DNA of 64,000 nt. Source: Paracoccaceae bacterium. Its GTDB lineage: Bacteria > Pseudomonadota > Alphaproteobacteria > Rhodobacterales > Rhodobacteraceae. The translations under genes were made by a program, and so were the position numbers. Each line of letters begins with the position of its first letter. The stretch's first letter is position 1. Of this stretch, positions 8,593 through 19,837 are shown in pieces. Below the pieces are notes generated by a model. That model made no database searches. It was given only the letters and a program-made list of their open reading frames with translations, and was not told where the DNA came from. The stretch covers positions 124,001 to 188,000 of the forward strand of contig JACVZW010000058.1 in NCBI GenBank assembly GCA_014654775.1. The letters are read 5' to 3'.

Positions 8593-8967
8593 TTAACCGC
8601 GGATCAACAGAATGACGCCTGTCAGCGGCAGCACCCAGAGCAGGGTGCCCACAAGCCAATGGCCCCAGATCGGCGCGGGCCAATCGCCCAGCACATGCCG
8701 CGCCCAAGCCATGAGCAGCCAGAACCAGCAGAGGACGGACATCATGAGGCTGGCCTGCTGCAGTTCAAGATAGGCGAAGTCCCACGGGATGCCGAGCCAG
8801 AGGCAGGTGAGGATGCCGAAGATCGCGAGTTGCCCGGCCCCTTCTACCCTTTGCCGCCATCCGGCGATGGCGGCCACGGTGATGGCCACGGGCACCGCAA
8901 GGGCAAGACCGCGGAACAGGGCCGAAGCGACGAGCAGGGCCATTGCCTGATCGGCCCATGTCTCCAT
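8593..8967 (-). CDS. Small multi-pass membrane protein of unknown function
   Basis: A 124-residue protein with about four membrane helices (starting near residues 8, 42, 72 and 103) and a short basic tail. I do not recognise the family. Its ATG (8965-8967) shares one base with the stop codon of mlaF (TGATG), so it is probably translationally coupled to the lipid-transport genes alr-mlaE-mlaF upstream. No catalytic motif is visible. Confidence 0.65.
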   Translation of the reverse strand: METWADQAMALLVASALFRGLALAVPVAITVAAIAGWRQRVEGAGQLAIFGILTCLWLGIPWDFAYLELQQASLMMSVLCWFWLLMAWARHVLGDWPAPIWGHWLVGTLLWVLPLTGVILLIRG

Positions 8968-9713
8968 CAGCGCACAGCGGCGATGGGGCCGTTGGCGCGG
9001 CCATGGATGAATTGCTGGACGTAAGGGTCGGGCGTGGTGTCGAGGTCGGCGATGGGGCCTGTCCATTGGATCACGCCGTCATGCAGCATCGCCACGCGGT
9101 CGGCGATGGCGCGGACAGAGGTCATGTCATGGGTGATGGTCATGGCGGTGGCGCCCATCTCTGTCACGATCTCGCGGATCAGGTCATTGATGACGCCAGC
9201 CATGATCGGGTCAAGCCCGGTGGTGGGCTCGTCGAAAAAGATGATCTCGGGCTCTGCCGCAATGGCGCGGGCGAGGCCCACGCGTTTCTGCATGCCGCCG
9301 GACAGTTCGGCGGGAAAGAGATCGGCTGTTTCCGGCTTCAGGCCGACGCGGCGGAGTTTTTCTATGGCGATCTCGCGGGCTTCCTGTTTGGGCCGTTTGG
9401 CGGGGCCGCGCATCAGGCGGAAGGCGACGTTTTCCCAGACGCGAAGGCTGTCGAACAGCGCGCCGCCTTGGAAGAGCATGCCGAAGCGGGCGAGGAACGT
9501 GTCGCGGTCGGCTTTGGTCACGTCCTGCCCGTCAAGCGTGATGGTGCCTGTGTCATGGTGGACGAGGCCGAGGATGCATTTCAGAAGGACCGATTTCCCG
9601 GTGCCGGAGCCGCCGATGATCACCATGCTTTGTCCGGACGGGATGGTCAGGTCCACCCCGCGCAGGACGCGATTCTTGCCGAAGGTCTTGGTGACGCCGG
9701 TGAGGGTGATCAT
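8967..9713 (-). CDS. mlaF: Phospholipid-transport ABC ATPase MlaF-like
   Basis: A 248-residue ABC ATPase of the MCE/Mla lipid-transport type, which powers phospholipid movement between inner and outer membrane. Walker A is GGSGTGKS, the signature is LSGGMQKRV, and Walker B is EIIFFDEPTTGLDP. The LSGGMQKRVGLARA variant with Met-Gln-Lys is typical of MlaF/Ttg2A. The start ATG overlaps the mlaE stop (ATGA). No mlaD gene is in the window; it may lie elsewhere. Confidence 0.9.
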   Translation of the reverse strand: MITLTGVTKTFGKNRVLRGVDLTIPSGQSMVIIGGSGTGKSVLLKCILGLVHHDTGTITLDGQDVTKADRDTFLARFGMLFQGGALFDSLRVWENVAFRLMRGPAKRPKQEAREIAIEKLRRVGLKPETADLFPAELSGGMQKRVGLARAIAAEPEIIFFDEPTTGLDPIMAGVINDLIREIVTEMGATAMTITHDMTSVRAIADRVAMLHDGVIQWTGPIADLDTTPDPYVQQFIHGRANGPIAAVR

Positions 9714-10495
9714 GCGGAGAAGAACAGTTCGGTGAGGATGTAGTTGGCGGCGAGGATCAGGACGGAGGCGCCGACCACAGCGGATTTGGTGGCGGCGCCC
9801 ACGCCCTGTGCTCCGCGGCCGGAATTCATGCCGTGATAGCAGCCCATGAGGGCGACGATGAAGCCGAAGGCGGCCCCTTTCCAGAGGCCCGAGACGACAT
9901 CCCATGTCTCAAGGAAATCGACGGTGTTCTGCAGGTAGGTGGTGGAGTTGAAGCCGAGGCGGTTCACGCCGACGAGCCAGCCGCCCGCGATCCCGATCGC
10001 ATCGCCCACGGCCACCAGCACGGGAACGGCCAGCGTGGCGGCCAGAACGCGGGGCACGGCGAGGTATTTGATCGGGTTGGTGGAGAGGGTGACCAGCGCG
10101 TCGATCTGTTCGGTGACCTTCATCGTGCCGATTTCGGCCGCGATGGAGGAGGCGACGCGGGCCGCGACCATGAGGCCACCGAGCACGGGGCCAAGTTCGC
10201 GTACCATGCCGATGGCGACGATTGAAGGGACCACCGCCTCGGCGTTGAAGCGCGCGCCGCCGGAGTAGATCTGGAGTGCGAGCGCGCCGCCTGTGAAGAC
10301 GGCGGTCAGGCCGACGACGGGGAGCGAGAACCAGCCGATTTGCATCAGCGCCTGCAGGAATTCGCGCGGGTAGAAAGGCGGGCGGAAGATATGGCCGATC
10401 ACGGTGGCGGCGAAGAAGGCCACGCGCCCGATTGCGGCCAGGGCCGCCAGCACGGGCCGCCCGAGGGCGGCGAGCGGTGCCGTGAGCGCGGTCAC
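9710..10495 (-). CDS. mlaE: MlaE-family lipid-transport permease
   Basis: A 261-residue membrane permease with five or six helices, partner of the ATPase encoded immediately downstream. Conserved MlaE features are the FTGGALALQ segment, the [20 protein letters not shown]-type stretch (here around 100-120), and a C-terminal conserved loop [16 protein letters not shown]. Stop and start overlap with mlaF by ATGA, and its own start overlaps the alr stop the same way, so alr-mlaE-mlaF is one transcript. Confidence 0.92.
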   Translation of the reverse strand: MTALTAPLAALGRPVLAALAAIGRVAFFAATVIGHIFRPPFYPREFLQALMQIGWFSLPVVGLTAVFTGGALALQIYSGGARFNAEAVVPSIVAIGMVRELGPVLGGLMVAARVASSIAAEIGTMKVTEQIDALVTLSTNPIKYLAVPRVLAATLAVPVLVAVGDAIGIAGGWLVGVNRLGFNSTTYLQNTVDFLETWDVVSGLWKGAAFGFIVALMGCYHGMNSGRGAQGVGAATKSAVVGASVLILAANYILTELFFSA

Positions 10496-11550
10496 GCCTG
10501 CCCCCCCTGACGCGTCACGTAGCGGCGGGCATAGCGGGGGCCGAGCGATGTGAGGATCTCGTATCCGATGGTGCCCGCGATGGCGGCGAGGTCGTCGACA
10601 CCCTGACGCGGGCCGATGATGTCCAGGCTGCGGGGAATTTCGGGCAGGTGGCCGATATCGGCTGTGATGAGGTCCATCGAGACGCGGCCGATCAGCGGGA
10701 CGGGCGTGTCGCCGTCCCAGAGATGGACCTTGTTCGAGAGCGTCCGGGGCAGGCCATCGGCATAGCCCGCAGAGAGCGTGGCGACGGTGGTGGGGCGGGT
10801 GGCGGTCCAGCTGTTGGCATAGCCCACGGTTTCGCCCGCATCCACCGCGCGCGTCTGGATGACGGGGAGGGAGAGGGTGACGGTGGGATGGGCCTCGGCA
10901 AAGGGTTGGCCGCCATAGAGGCCGATGCCGGGGCGGGTCAGGTCGAAATGGTAGTCGGGGCCGAGGAGGATGCCGCCCGTGGCGGCAAAGCTGCGCGGGA
11001 TGCCCAGCCCGTCGGTCATGCGGTGGAACTGCGCCAACTGGGCCGCGTTCATCGGGTGGTCCGGTTCATCCGCGCAGGCGAGGTGCGACATCAGGAAATC
11101 GGGGCCCGCCTTCAGCACGATGGGGGCGATGGCGCGCCATTCGGGTTCTTCGAGACCCAGACGGTTCATGCCCGTATCAAGCTGGATGCCGAAGGCATGG
11201 CCGGGCAGGGATTCAAGATGGCGGGTGACCTGCTGGACCGAGTTGAGCATCGGGGTCAGGTCGAGGTCATGGATCATCTCGGTATCCCCGGCCATATGGC
11301 CGCCGAGGATGCCGATCTGGGGGCCGGGGCCGAGAATCTGGCGCAGCCTTGCGCCTTCCTCGGCCACGGCAGTGAAGAAGCGCCGGGCACCCGCGCGGGC
11401 GAGTGCCGGGGCGATGCGGTCGATCCCGAGGCCATAGGCATCGGCCTTGACCACGGCGGCGGTCTGGGTGCCGGGGGCGGAAAGACGGTCGAGCGCGCGC
11501 CAATTGGCGGCAATGGCGTCGAGGTCGATGGTGAGGGTTGCTGTGGCCAT
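10492..11550 (-). CDS. alr: Alanine racemase
   Basis: A 352-residue PLP enzyme that interconverts L- and D-alanine for peptidoglycan. K35 in [12 protein letters not shown] is the PLP lysine. The catalytic Tyr of the C-terminal domain lies in the [10 protein letters not shown] region and is followed by the conserved [11 protein letters not shown]. Length fits biosynthetic Alr. It is the first gene of the coupled alr-mlaE-mlaF set. The 261-nt upstream region (11551-11811) holds a repeat copy and probably the promoter. Confidence 0.95.
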   Translation of the reverse strand: MATATLTIDLDAIAANWRALDRLSAPGTQTAAVVKADAYGLGIDRIAPALARAGARRFFTAVAEEGARLRQILGPGPQIGILGGHMAGDTEMIHDLDLTPMLNSVQQVTRHLESLPGHAFGIQLDTGMNRLGLEEPEWRAIAPIVLKAGPDFLMSHLACADEPDHPMNAAQLAQFHRMTDGLGIPRSFAATGGILLGPDYHFDLTRPGIGLYGGQPFAEAHPTVTLSLPVIQTRAVDAGETVGYANSWTATRPTTVATLSAGYADGLPRTLSNKVHLWDGDTPVPLIGRVSMDLITADIGHLPEIPRSLDIIGPRQGVDDLAAIAGTIGYEILTSLGPRYARRYVTRQGGQA

Positions 11551-11751
11551 GGTCCGGGGGTTTTCGGCAGGGGACGGGTCGGGGTCAAGGGAATTCTAGT
11601 GGCGGGGGTGTGAGGTGGCGGAGGCGTGATCTTGCGGAGCGCTTCGCGCAAGTCTTTCCTGTCGCCTGCGCGCTGCCGCGCTTCGGCTCCGCGGTCAGGG
11701 GACGTTCCGTCCCCTCTGTCCGCGCGGTGCCCGCGCGGCCATTCACCCCTG

Positions 11752-11775
11752 GAGGATATTTGAAGACAGAAGATG
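11752..11775 (+). repeat. Dispersed tail repeat, copy C
   Basis: GAGGATATTTGAAGACAGAA followed by GATG, preceded by a GGGGAC-GTTCC-GTCCCC hairpin at about 11697-11713. It is the same AT-rich tail type as the copies at 691-712 and 46684-46706, with one extra base in the middle. It lies between the alr start and the end of the upstream SDR gene. Confidence 0.5.
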
Positions 11776-11811
11776 CAAGGCTGGGTCCGGGGCGGGGAGA
11801 GGGACGGCGGG

Positions 11812-14107
<2,296 letters not shown>

Positions 14108-14354
14108 GTCTGCCTCGGTTCTTGTTCTGCCGGGGTCGCATATGCCCCGGTTCGGCCTGCGGGAACAGGCGGGAACAACCCTGTGGAAAAGCGCGCGGCG
14201 AGTCGCGCCTTGGACGGCAAGCCTACCACATCTTGAGGGGCTTGTCTGGGGTCTCCCCTAGAAGGGGCCGATCCCTGCCGCTGTCCGGGTGAGTCCTGCA
14301 CAAACTGTCCACCGGGCATCCACAGGGACGCCCACAGGAAATCTAACGCTTTCT
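14108..14354. other. Intergenic region between pyrE end and dnaB start
   Basis: No ORF with coding character. It should hold the dnaB promoter and the pyrE transcript end. A CCCC-TTCTA-GGGG-type short hairpin lies near 14255-14270. Several TGTGG words on the minus strand (14310-14340) look superficially like DnaA-box halves, but none matches TTATCCACA well. Confidence 0.4.
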
Positions 14355-15035
14355 TCAGGATTTGGTGCGGGCGGCTTGCCAGGCACGGGGATCGGTGAGG
14401 AAGGTTTCGACCTCGGAAAGGGTTGCAGCGTCGAAGGCCGCGCTGGCGCGGGCTTCGGCCAGGACGTCCCACCAGGTGCAGAGGTGGTGCAGCGCGACGC
14501 CGTGGTCGGCGAGGCGCTGGGTCGTCTCGGGGAAGATGCCGTAGTAGAAGATCACGGCCGTATGGCCGCAGGTGGCACCCGTCTCGCGGATCGCGTCGAC
14601 GAAGGAGAGCTTGGAGCCGCCGTCGGTGGTGAGGTCTTCGACCAGAAGCACGCGCTGACCTTCGGTCATCGCGCCTTCGATGCGGGCGTTGCGGCCGTAG
14701 CCTTTGGGTTTCTTGCGGACATAGGTCATCGGCAAGGCAAGGCGCTCGGCCACCAGCGCGGCGAAGGGGATGCCTGCGGTTTCGCCGCCCGCGATGTTGT
14801 CGAAAGCCTCGAACCCCGCCTCGCGCATCACGGTGACGGAAAGGAAATCCATCAGGGTGGAGCGGATGCGCGGATAGCTGATCAGTTTGCGGCAGTCGAT
14901 ATAGGTGGGCGACGGCAGGCCGGAGGCGAGGGTGAAGGGCGTTTCGGCGTTGAAGTGGACGGCCTTGATCTCCAAGAGCGCGCGGGCGGTGAGGCGGGCG
15001 ATTTCATCCTTGGGAGGGAAAGCAGTGGGGATCAT
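14355..15035 (-). CDS. pyrE: Orotate phosphoribosyltransferase
   Basis: A 226-residue type I phosphoribosyltransferase that forms orotidine monophosphate from orotate and PRPP. The PRPP loop is [14 protein letters not shown], and the orotate-side residues lie in the FTLASG and [10 protein letters not shown] segments. Length fits the alphaproteobacterial form. It follows pyrC on the same strand, but a 105-nt array of three palindromes separates the two, so they may be separate transcripts. Confidence 0.95.
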   Translation of the reverse strand: MIPTAFPPKDEIARLTARALLEIKAVHFNAETPFTLASGLPSPTYIDCRKLISYPRIRSTLMDFLSVTVMREAGFEAFDNIAGGETAGIPFAALVAERLALPMTYVRKKPKGYGRNARIEGAMTEGQRVLLVEDLTTDGGSKLSFVDAIRETGATCGHTAVIFYYGIFPETTQRLADHGVALHHLCTWWDVLAEARASAAFDAATLSEVETFLTDPRAWQAARTKS

Positions 15036-15055
15036 GGGCGGTTCCTGTCGGCGGG

Positions 15056-15161
15056 CCCTGAAATCTTTCGTCGAAAGATTTCAGGGCAGGGGAGAAGAAT
15101 TTTCGCCGAAAATTCTTCGGCGCGGCGGCGGGGGCGAAAAATTTTCGGCGAAAATTTTTCG
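15056..15161. repeat. Tandem AT-rich palindrome array 2 (three hairpins)
   Basis: Three perfect inverted repeats between pyrC and pyrE: 15056-15086 (15-bp arms, 1-nt centre), 15094-15118 (12-bp arms GAAGAATTTTCG, 1-nt centre) and 15135-15161 (13-bp arms CGAAAAATTTTCG, 1-nt centre). The array starts 6 nt after the pyrC stop. The middle palindrome is the arm-swapped form of the first palindrome at 1946-1970. Confidence 0.85.
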
Positions 15162-15167
15162 GTGGCG

Positions 15168-16208
15168 TCAGGCTTCCACGTGCCAATGCACGGGGAAGCC
15201 GGGGTCGAAAACAGTGACGGGGCCGGCCTCGGTGAAGATCTTGCCCGGCCACTGGGCGGCGACGCCCTTGGTCAGGGTGATGTGGTCTTCGTTCGGGGGC
15301 AGGCGGTAGAAGCGGGGGCCGTTCAGGCTGCAGAAGGCCTCTAGCCGATCGAGCGCGCCCTCCTCCTCGAAGACATGGGCGAGAAGTTGCATCGTGTTGG
15401 TGGCCGTGAAGCAGCCCGCGCAGCCGCAGGAATGTTCCTTCAGCGCATCGACATGGGGCGCGCTGTCGGTGCCGAGGAAGAACCGCGGATCGCCCGAGGT
15501 CGCGGCGGCGCGGAGCGCAAGGCGGTGCTTTTCGCGCTTGGCCACAGGCAGGCAGTAGTAATGCGGTCTGATCCCGCCCGCGAGAATGTGGTTGCGGTTG
15601 AGGATCAGGTGATGGGTGGTGATCGTTGCACCAAGGTTTTCATTGCCCGCGCGGGCATAGGCCACGCCTTCCTCGGTCGTGATATGCTCCATCACTACGC
15701 GCAGTTCGGGCAGGCGGCGGCGCAGGGGGTCGAGCACGGTGTCGATGAAGACGGCCTCGCGGTCGAAGATGTCGACCTCGTGGGTGGTCACCTCGCCATG
15801 CAGGCAGAGGGGAAGGCCGATTTCGGCCATCCGTTCGAGGACGGGCATGACTTTGGCGATGTCGCGCACGCCGGAATGGGAATTGGTGGTGGCCCCCGCG
15901 GGGTAGAGCTTCACCGCCGTCACGATGCCCGCCGCCTGCGCGGCGGCGACGTCGTCGGGATCGGTTCCTTCGGTGAGGTAGAGCGTCATGAGCGGGGTGA
16001 ACTGCATCCCCTCCGGCAGCGCCGCGAGGATGCGGTCGCGATAGGCGGCGGCCTGAGCGCCCGTCACGACGGGCGGCACGAGGTTGGGCATGATGATCGC
16101 GCGGGCGAAATGGCGCGCGCTTTCGGGCAACACGCCCTTCAGCATCGCGCCGTCGCGCAGGTGGAGGTGCCAGTCGTCGGGGCGGCGGAGGGTGAGGCGC
16201 TGGGTCAT
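15168..16208 (-). CDS. pyrC: Dihydroorotase
   Basis: A 346-residue class II dihydroorotase that cyclises carbamoyl aspartate. Zn ligands H14 and H16 are in WHLHLRDG, the carboxylated-lysine segment is [12 protein letters not shown], and further His ligands lie in LCLHGEVT and MEHITT. The C-terminal active-site Asp is in GTDSAPH. Length matches the E. coli-type enzyme rather than the longer class I form. Confidence 0.96.
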   Translation of the reverse strand: MTQRLTLRRPDDWHLHLRDGAMLKGVLPESARHFARAIIMPNLVPPVVTGAQAAAYRDRILAALPEGMQFTPLMTLYLTEGTDPDDVAAAQAAGIVTAVKLYPAGATTNSHSGVRDIAKVMPVLERMAEIGLPLCLHGEVTTHEVDIFDREAVFIDTVLDPLRRRLPELRVVMEHITTEEGVAYARAGNENLGATITTHHLILNRNHILAGGIRPHYYCLPVAKREKHRLALRAAATSGDPRFFLGTDSAPHVDALKEHSCGCAGCFTATNTMQLLAHVFEEEGALDRLEAFCSLNGPRFYRLPPNEDHITLTKGVAAQWPGKIFTEAGPVTVFDPGFPVHWHVEA

Positions 16209-16323
16209 GCCCCGCGCCTAGCGCAACTTGGCCCGCCTTTCCAGAGCGGAGTTCCGGCACCCCGCCGGATTAGGCCGGACCCTGCCCGGGTGACAGGCAT
16301 TCCGGCGCCTCAGGCGCGGCAGG

Positions 16324-17403
16324 TCATACCGGCCGGGCGTCGATCGTCTGGTCGGGGGTAGGGGCGTCGGTCGGCTTGGCCTCGATGAGGGCGGCGCTGG
16401 TCGCGGCCGAGGCGGCGGTGCCGTCCGGTCCGGCCAAGCTGTTGGTCTGGCCAAGGAGATGTTCCAGTTCGCGCTGGCGGCGGCGGAAGCGCGGGCCGCC
16501 CAGTCGCCGGGTGACGGAGCGGCAGACCCAGAGCGCGAGGAGGGGCCGCCCTGCCGTTTCCACCTTGCGCAGGATGGTCTTGAGATAGGGAAGGAACCGG
16601 CGGCGGATGCGCCAGAGCCGCGCGAAGGTCACAGGGGTCAGCCGGTCTTCGAAGATTGCGCGCAAGAGGTCTGGCAGGAGATCGGCCATTTCGATCGCCG
16701 TCTCGATCGTGTCGCCGAAATGGCGGGCGGGCAGCGGCGTGACCCAAGGCTTGCGGAACAGCGCGGCATGCATCGCGTTCTCGGGCAGGAGCGGGTCGTA
16801 GATCAGATAGACGCGCTCGGCGCCTTCCGTCATGTCGGGCGCAAAGCCGTAGCGCGAGATGAAGTCGAGACGGCGCGCAGAGGTGTTGCGGCGGTCCCAT
16901 CCGGCGAAGGCGGGGTCGAGCGTGGCGCGCGGGCTGACCGCCAGCACCGTCGCCCCCGGGGCGCAGACGGAATAGGCGCAGGCCGCGTAGCCGCAGGCCC
17001 CGGCGCCGAAAAAGAGGACGCGGTCGAAATCCTCGAAGAAGGCATCGTCGACGAGGCGGTCGAAATAGCCCCAGACGGCAGGATCGCGGAACCATGTCTC
17101 GCCTTCGCAGATCACGGTCAGATGCGACCAGCCATTGGCGAGGGCGATGCTGTGACCGAAGGGCATTTGCCCCTTGCGGGCAAGGATGCGTTCCAGCGGT
17201 TCAAAGGTCACCAAAAGCACCGGGCCGTCATCATGAAAGAAGGCGTGATGATGCGCCCCGAGCGGTTCGAAGTAACCTTCCTCCGCGCAGAGCCGGTCGA
17301 TCTTTTCGATCCATTCGTGGCGCTGCAGCGTGACCACGGGCGCGGCATCGCCGGGGGCGGCGTCATCGGGATCGGTCAGGTCGCCAGCGGCGCGGTCGGA
17401 CAT
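16324..17403 (-). CDS. Alpha/beta-hydrolase-like protein lacking the nucleophile; function unknown
   Basis: A 359-residue protein. Its centre (about 130-150) reads VLFFGAGACGYAACAYSV, which lines up with the GxSMGGYAA nucleophile elbow of alpha/beta-hydrolase-type proteins found with polysaccharide genes, but the Ser is replaced by Gly. Such genes are sometimes labelled PAPS reductase in related genomes; no PAPS-reductase motif is present. The C-terminal 120 residues are basic and helical. ATG at 17401-17403 has an AAGGGG signal upstream. It is downstream of, and co-oriented with, a glycosyltransferase gene, so a surface-sugar role is possible. Confidence 0.55.
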   Translation of the reverse strand: MSDRAAGDLTDPDDAAPGDAAPVVTLQRHEWIEKIDRLCAEEGYFEPLGAHHHAFFHDDGPVLLVTFEPLERILARKGQMPFGHSIALANGWSHLTVICEGETWFRDPAVWGYFDRLVDDAFFEDFDRVLFFGAGACGYAACAYSVCAPGATVLAVSPRATLDPAFAGWDRRNTSARRLDFISRYGFAPDMTEGAERVYLIYDPLLPENAMHAALFRKPWVTPLPARHFGDTIETAIEMADLLPDLLRAIFEDRLTPVTFARLWRIRRRFLPYLKTILRKVETAGRPLLALWVCRSVTRRLGGPRFRRRQRELEHLLGQTNSLAGPDGTAASAATSAALIEAKPTDAPTPDQTIDARPV

Positions 17404-17589
17404 GGGCGAGTGCCCCTTCTGCTCGGGTCTTGGTCGCGGGTGCGGTGCGGGGTCCCGTCCGCCCGGACTCATCTGTTTCAAACTTGCCTCAGGCTTAGGC
17501 GCTGCAAAGGGCAAGTTTATGGCGAATCTGCAGCGGATGCGGGCCTCGGCGCGATCCTTTGGTCGATCCGTCGCAGAGGGGACGGTGAG

Positions 17590-17612
17590 CCCCCATCCCT
17601 TGGGATGTGGGG
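17590..17612 (-). terminator. Hairpin downstream of the glycosyltransferase gene
   Basis: CCCCCATCCC-TT-GGGATGTGGGG forms a strong stem 16 nt beyond the glycosyltransferase stop (minus strand). No U-run follows, so it may be a pause site or Rho-type end rather than a classical intrinsic terminator. Confidence 0.4.
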
Positions 17613-17628
17613 CCGACAGGCGGGTCTG

Positions 17629-18654
17629 TCAATCGCGCGATTGGGGCATGCCGGGCAGCGCGTGGGTCCAGATCTGCCGCGCCTCTGCCGCGGTCAGGGC
17701 GCGGGTGGGGGGGCACATCATCAGCCGCCCGAACAGCGCGCGCCAGCCTTCCTCGCGCATCAGGTGCAAAAAGCGGTCGCGGCGCCAGTCGAAAGCCGCA
17801 CGGTGCAGGCGCGCAAGGATCGGGTCGGCGTGAAGCTCTGCCCGCAGGGTGCGGCTGGGCAGCGCAAGGAGCGAGCAGTCCTCGACATCGCAATGGTTGC
17901 GGTCCACCCAATAGCCCAGATCGAAGGCCGAAGCGTCGCGGTTCGCGCGGCCTCGATCGGCCTTGACGAGATAGCCTTCCATGCTGCCCAGCGCGTAGTG
18001 GTTGAGCTGCGCCAGCGCATAGTGTGGCTGGCCGAGCGGCGAGAAGATGCGCTGCGGCCCGCCCGGCAGGGGGCGGCCTGCGCTGTCGAACCAGCGCTGG
18101 CGGTCGGTCGCCTGCCCTTTGGGCCGATGGACGCCCGGTTGGCCGAAGCGGCCGTCATTGCGGTAGAGCGTCTTGAACATCACTGCGCGCCAAGGCCATT
18201 CCAACGGGTCAGGCGCCGCGCGCAGGAAGGTTTCGGTCACGGGCGCATCGGTCAGGCCCACCACGCCCGCATTGCCGAACATCCGCCATGTCAGGGTGAT
18301 GGCATCGGCCTCCGGAAGGGCCGCGAGCAGGGCGGGAATGGTGCGGTCGCCGACATGGATGTTCACGAATTCGTCGATGTCGAGGACAAGGATCCAATCG
18401 GCGGCCTTCGTCAGCGGATGAGAGGCAGCCGTCTTGAGCGCGTGCCATTGCGGACCCTTCTCATGCGGGCCGTCATTTCGGACATGGGTCAGCCAGCCCA
18501 TCGCCTGCAGCCGGTCGAGCATCAGGTCCGTGCCGTCGGTGCAGTCGTTGGAAAAGGCCAGCACATCGGTGATCCCCGCCGCGCGGTGATGGGCCAGCCA
18601 TTCCAGAAGGAAGCTGCCCTCGTTCCGCACCGTCAGGATCGCCAACACACGCAT
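17629..18654 (-). CDS. Glycosyltransferase family 2-like protein (GT-A fold)
   Basis: A 341-residue cytosolic glycosyltransferase of the Glyco_tranf_2_4 type. The N-terminus MRVLAILTVRNEGSFLLEWL and the SNDCTDGTD segment match the nucleotide-sugar-binding start of these enzymes. The metal-binding DxD motif is LDIDEF (about residues 92-97). ATG at 18652-18654 is the natural start, since the motif begins at once. Acceptor and sugar are unknown. It diverges from the MoxR ATPase gene. Confidence 0.85.
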   Translation of the reverse strand: MRVLAILTVRNEGSFLLEWLAHHRAAGITDVLAFSNDCTDGTDLMLDRLQAMGWLTHVRNDGPHEKGPQWHALKTAASHPLTKAADWILVLDIDEFVNIHVGDRTIPALLAALPEADAITLTWRMFGNAGVVGLTDAPVTETFLRAAPDPLEWPWRAVMFKTLYRNDGRFGQPGVHRPKGQATDRQRWFDSAGRPLPGGPQRIFSPLGQPHYALAQLNHYALGSMEGYLVKADRGRANRDASAFDLGYWVDRNHCDVEDCSLLALPSRTLRAELHADPILARLHRAAFDWRRDRFLHLMREEGWRALFGRLMMCPPTRALTAAEARQIWTHALPGMPQSRD

Positions 18655-18795
18655 GGGCCAAGGGTTGGCATGGGGGGGCACAGGTTGCAAGCCCGGGCGC
18701 GCCCCCCTCCATTGGTCGCATGCGCGCCTCTGGCGGCTTGACCCCTTGTCGGGCCGGGGCCAAGCATGGGGCACAAACGCAGGGAAGGGGAAACC

Positions 18796-19707
18796 ATGCA
18801 TCCGGTGCCTGCATCGATTGACGAGGTCATCACGGTTTTGTCTGGCGAGGGCTATGTCGCCTCGCGCGCACTGGCCACGGTTGTGTTCCTGTCGCTGCGT
18901 CTGGGGCGGCCCCTGTTCCTTGAGGGCGAAGCGGGGGTGGGCAAGACCGAGATCGCCAAGGTTCTGGCGCAGGCCCTTGGGCGGCGGCTGATCCGGCTGC
19001 AATGCCATGAGGGGCTGGATGCGGCCTCTGCGGTCTATGAATGGAACTTCGCCGCGCAGATGATCGCCATCCGCACGGCCGAGGCCGGGGGGGGCGCGGA
19101 CCGCGACTCGCTGCGGGCCGAACTGTTCACCGAGGACTATCTGGTGGAACGCTCCCTGCTCGCCGCGATGCGCCCGCAAGACGGGGGCGCGCCCGTGCTG
19201 CTGATCGACGAGATCGACCGGACGGACGAACCCTTTGAGGCCTTCCTTCTGGAGGCGCTGTCGGATTTTCAGGTGACGATCCCGGAACTCGGTACGGTGA
19301 AGGCACCCGAACCGCCCATCGTGATCCTCACATCGAACCGCACGCGCGAGGTGCATGATGCGCTGAAACGGCGCTGCCTGTATCATTGGGTGGATTATCC
19401 GGGCTTTGAGCGGGAGCTTGAGATCTTGCGCGCCCGCGCGCCCGAAGCTCAGGATCGGCTCAGCCGCGAGGTCGTGGCCTTCGTGCAGCGCCTGCGGTCG
19501 GAGGATCTGTTCAAGAAACCCGGCGTCGCGGAGACGATTGATTGGTGCAAATGCCTGCTTGCGCTGGATGTGATCCAGCTGTCACCCGAGGTGATTGCCG
19601 ATACGCTGGGGGCGATCCTGAAATATCAGGACGATATCCAGAAATTGCAGGGGTCCGAGGCGAAGAAGCTGCTTGATGAGGTGAAAAAGGGGTTGGTCTT
19701 CACGTGA
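18796..19707 (+). CDS. MoxR-family AAA ATPase, CoxD-like
   Basis: A 303-residue MoxR ATPase, a chaperone-type AAA+ protein that works with a VWA partner to insert metals or mature enzymes. Walker A GEAGVGKTE is at 44-52, Walker B VLLIDEIDR follows, and sensor 1 is ILTSNRT. The protein is most like CoxD of carbon-monoxide dehydrogenase clusters, and the next genes (CoxE-like VWA, XdhC) support that. ATG at 18796 has AGGGGAAACC upstream; an ATG at 18766 is possible but less likely. Confidence 0.88.
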   Translation: MHPVPASIDEVITVLSGEGYVASRALATVVFLSLRLGRPLFLEGEAGVGKTEIAKVLAQALGRRLIRLQCHEGLDAASAVYEWNFAAQMIAIRTAEAGGGADRDSLRAELFTEDYLVERSLLAAMRPQDGGAPVLLIDEIDRTDEPFEAFLLEALSDFQVTIPELGTVKAPEPPIVILTSNRTREVHDALKRRCLYHWVDYPGFERELEILRARAPEAQDRLSREVVAFVQRLRSEDLFKKPGVAETIDWCKCLLALDVIQLSPEVIADTLGAILKYQDDIQKLQGSEAKKLLDEVKKGLVFT

Positions 19708-19715
19708 ACCTGCCC

Positions 19716-19737
19716 CTTCATCTTGGCCCAAAACCTC
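19716..19737 (-). repeat. Dispersed tail repeat, copy F (degenerate)
   Basis: On the minus strand the sequence reads GAGGTTTTGGGCCAAGATGA then AG, matching the GAGTATTTAAGCCAAGATGAAG copy at 27025-27046 in 18 of 22 positions by eye. It lies 8 nt after the MoxR gene stop. Confidence 0.4.
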
Positions 19738-19837
19738 ATCTTTCCCGGCCCGCCAGTTGGTCGGACGCTAGGGGCTGGCGATGCGGGGGGTGCGGGGGGC
19801 CGGGTGCCAACCGCCCCGGCCGGGATGGGGCGTAAGG

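Noticed and set aside
14300-14345. TGTGG-containing words upstream of dnaB resembling DnaA boxes
   Set aside because: No full match to TTATCCACA, no AT-rich unwinding region and no origin-type neighbours; an origin is not supported.
16459-18741. 760-residue plus-strand ORF
   Set aside because: It runs antisense across two well-supported minus-strand genes and the gap between them; composition is typical of a shadow frame.
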